A stretch of DNA of 64,000 bases from Henricia sp. BOLD:AAB3569 (lineage: Eukaryota; Echinodermata; Asteroidea; Spinulosida; Echinasteridae), in contig JBBELK010000813.1 in assembly GCA_037783545.1 (NCBI GenBank), positions 62,001 through 126,000 of the forward strand. Direction: 5' to 3'. Position 1 is the stretch's first letter, and every line of letters begins with the position of its first letter. Made by a program: the position numbers and the translations under genes. Positions 61,378 through 64,000 of the stretch are shown here, one piece after another. The notes under the pieces were generated by a model. It was not told the origin of the DNA, did not search any database, and saw only the letters and a list, made by a program, of their open reading frames with translations.

Positions 61378-63753
61378 TAAACTCTCTATATTGCGCACTT
61401 GTCATAAAAAATTGACAGACTTTCGCCGGGAAATGGCAGAGAAATTTCAAAGTTTAGAAAAAACTGGGTTGAGGCTTCCTGACTGCTCTCACGCAAACCG
61501 TGGCTGTCTGTACATACCTCTTTGGGGTACTCCTGAGTTGTGCGCATGCTCAGTCATTCGGACTGTCGTTAACGCACCGCAGTTTGGCTCGGCAATTTGG
61601 TCAAAGTGTGGTCCAAACGTCGGCAAATTTGGAGGTCGAAAAATGTTCCGACGAACTTCAAATTTTGCATGCCCTAAACTCTCTATATTGCGCACTTGTC
61701 ATAAAAAATTTACAGACTTTCGCCGGGAAATGGCAGAGAAATTTCAAAGTTTAGAAAAAACTGGGTTGAGGCTTCCTGACTGCTCTCACGCAAACCGTGG
61801 CTGTCTGTACACACCTCTTTGGGGTACTCCTGAGTTGTGCGCATGCTCAGTCATTCGGACTGTCGTTAACGCACCGCAGTTTGGCTCGGCAATTTGGTCA
61901 AAGTGTGGTCCAAACGTCGGCAAATTTGGAGGTCGAACAATTTTCCGACGAACTTCAAATTTTGCATGCCCTAAACTCTCTATATTGCGCACTTGTCATA
62001 AAAAATTGACAGACTTTCGCCGGGAAATGGCAGAGAAATTTCAAAGTTTAGAAAAAACTGGGTTGAGGCTTCCTGACTGCTCTCACGCAAACCGTGGCTG
62101 TCTGTACACACCTCTTTGGGGTACTCCTGAGTTGTGCGCATGCTCAGTCATTCGGACTGTCGTTAACGCACCGCAGTTTGGCTCGGCAATTTGGTCAAAG
62201 TGTGGTCCAAACGTCGGCAAATTTGGAGGTCGAAAAATGTTCCGACGAACTTCAAATTTTGCATGCCCTAAACTCTCTATATTGCGCACTTGTCATAAAA
62301 AATTGACAGACTTTCGCCGGGAAATGGCAGAGAAATTTCAAAGTTTAGAAAAAACTGGGTTGAGGCTTCCTGACTGCTCTCACGCAAACCGTGGCTGTCT
62401 GTACACACCTCTTTGGGGTACTCCTGAGTTGTGCGCATGCTCAGTCATTCGGACTGTCGTTAACGCACCGCAGTTTGGCTCGGCAATTTGGTCAAAGTGT
62501 GGTCCAAATGTCGGCAAATTTGGAGGTCGAAAAATGTTCCGACGAACTTCAAATTTTGCATGCCCTAAACTCTCTATATTGCGCACTTGTCATAACAAAT
62601 TGACAGACTTTCGCCGGGAAATGGCAGAGAAATTTCAAAGTTTAGAAAAAACTGGGTTGAGGCTTCCTGACTGCTCTCACGCAAACCGTGGCTGTCTGTA
62701 CACACCTCTTTGGGGTACTCCTGAGTTGTGCGCATGCTCAGTCATTCGGACTGTCGTTAACGCACCGCAGTTTGGCTCGGCAATTTGGTCAAAGTGTGGT
62801 CCAAACGTCGGCAAATTTGGAGGTCGAAAAATGTTCCGACGAACTTCAAATTTTGCATGCCCTAAACTCTCTATATTGCGCACTTGTCATAAAAAATTGA
62901 CAGACTTTCGCCGGGAAATGGCAGAGAAATTTCAAAGTTTAGAAAAAACTGGGTTGAGGTTTCCTGACTGCTCTCACGCAAACCGTGGCTGTCTGTACAC
63001 ACCTCTTTGGGGTACTCCTGAGTTGTGCGCATGCTCAGTCATTCGGACTGTCGTTAACGCACCGCAGTTTGGCTCGGCAATTTGGTCAAAGTGTGGTTCA
63101 AACGTCGGCAAATTTGGAGGTCGAAAAATGTTCCGACGAACTTCAAATTTTGCATGCCCTAAACTCTCTATATTGCGCACTTGTCATAAAACATTGACAG
63201 ACTTTCGCCGGGAAATGGCAGAGAAATTTCAAAGTTTAGAAAAAACTGGGTTGAGGTTTCCTGACTGCTCTCACGCAAACCGTGGCTGTCTGTACACACC
63301 TCTTTGGGGTACTCCTGAGTTGTGCGCATGCTCAGTCATTCGGACTGTCGTTAACGCACCGCAGTTTGGCTCGGCAATTTGGTCAAAGTGTGGTCCAAAC
63401 GTCGGCAAATTTGGAGGTCGAAAAATGTTCCGACGAACTTCAAATTTTGCATGCCCTAAACTCTCTATATTGCGCACTTGTCATAAAAAATTGACAGACT
63501 TTCGCCGGGAAATGGCAGAGAAATTTCAAAGTTTAGAAAAAACTGGGTTGAGGCTTCCTGACTGCTCTCACGCAAACCGTGGCTGTCTGTACACACCTCT
63601 TTGGGGTACTCCTGAGTTGTGCGCATGCTCAGTCATTCGGACTGTCGTTAACGCACCGCAGTTTGGCTCGGCAATTTGGTCAAAGTGTGGTCCAAACGTC
63701 GGCAAATTTGGAGGTCGAAAAATGTTCCGACGAACTTCAAATTTTGCATGCCC
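61378..63753. repeat. Array zone 6: near-consensus monomers
   Basis: Eight complete monomers with scattered changes: TACATACC near 61515, AAAAATTTAC near 61712, GTCGAACAATTTTCC near 61940, AAATGTCGG near 62509, CATAACAAA near 62597, GAGGTTTCC near 62960 and 63257, GTGGTTCAA near 63100 and AAAACATTG near 63192. No higher-order order is visible at this scale. Confidence 0.82.
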
Positions 63754-64000
63754 TAAACTCTCTATATTGCGCACTTGTCATAAAAAAATTGACAGACTTT
63801 CGCCGGGAAATGGCAGAGAAATTTCAAAGTTTAGAAAAAACTGGGTTGAGGCTTCCTGACTGCTCTCACGCAAACCGTGGCTGTCTGTACACACCTCTTT
63901 GGGGTACTCCTGAGTTGTGCGCATGCTCAGTCATTCGGACTGTCGTTAACGCACCGCAGTTTGGCTCGGCAATTTGGTCAAAGTGTGGTCCAAATGTCGG
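63754..64000. repeat. Last monomer, truncated by the window edge
   Basis: It contains 247 bases of a monomer with a 7-base A-tract 1 and AAATGTCGG at the end. The array clearly continues to the right. Confidence 0.97.

Larger units (their letters stand above)
295..64000. repeat. 297-bp satellite array, 213 complete monomers plus a partial one
   Basis: One unit of 297 bp repeats head to tail without interruption. Monomers are set here to begin at TAAACTCTCTAT, the phase in which the array starts. Most monomers differ from the consensus at only zero to a few positions. Exceptions to the 297-bp length are ten monomers with a 14-bp duplication, two with a 4-bp insertion, and 50 net single-base insertions, 49 of them in two A-tracts. 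These sum exactly to the observed length. The consensus is 46.5% G+C (68 C, 70 G) and holds 16 CpG, about the number expected from base composition. It contains the palindromes CGTTAACG (positions 189-196) and GAAATTTC (65-72), two GCATGC sites and one TGTACA. The array runs beyond the right edge, so 63.7 kb is a minimum size. The family is not one I recognise. Confidence 0.98.

Noticed and set aside
295-64000. CRISPR array or other repeat-spacer system
   Set aside because: The repeats are contiguous 297-bp units with no unique spacers, and no cas-like gene is present.
295-64000. Transposon, long terminal repeat or Helitron insertions
   Set aside because: Every base after 294 fits the monomer register apart from small indels. 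No target-site duplications, terminal repeats or transposase frames are present.
295-64000. 5S or other ribosomal RNA tandem genes
   Set aside because: The monomer has none of the 5S internal control regions or rRNA motifs I know, and no alternation of conserved gene and variable spacer.

Overview
This window is almost entirely one tandem satellite array. Bases 1-294 are single-copy flanking DNA with no recognisable gene. From 295 to the right edge, the sequence is a head-to-tail array of a 297-bp monomer: 213 complete copies plus one copy cut off by the window end (63754-64000). There is no strand switch, no interruption, and no inserted mobile element, RNA gene or convincing protein gene. 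Tens of kilobases of near-identical satellite next to unique DNA point to a eukaryotic chromosome, at a pericentromeric, subtelomeric or other heterochromatic site. I do not recognise the monomer family and cannot name the species.

Layout by shared variants. (1) 295-18263: array edge plus a subfamily carrying a 14-bp tandem duplication (ten copies, found only here); the first ten monomers (295-3294) recur as a block at 4797-7796. (2) 18264-22126: nearly pure consensus monomers. (3) 22127-48286: a mosaic of reused 3- and 4-monomer modules, ending in two large 20-monomer tandem units of 5945 bp (36428-42372 and 42373-48317). (4) 48287-56014: a subfamily marked by three recurrent substitutions. 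(5) 56015-61377: a 9-monomer unit followed by an 8-monomer version of itself, with longer A-tracts and a 4-bp insertion. (6) 61378-64000: near-consensus monomers, continuing past the window.

Because 297 is divisible by 3 and one frame of the consensus has no stop, very long open frames run along the plus strand (the longest is 936 codons, 19422-22232). At least eight independent kinds of nonsense change and many frameshifts sit in that frame, with no sign of avoidance, so I treat these frames as by-products of the repeat length and annotate no CDS.

The interest lies in how the array evolved: large recent block duplications reaching the very edge of the array, A-tract changes that are all expansions, a 14-bp duplication at a palindrome, a probable gene-conversion patch, and a CpG content that is not depleted. 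I found no evidence of a new enzymatic or defence system. All counts were made by eye from the sequence and should be recomputed.
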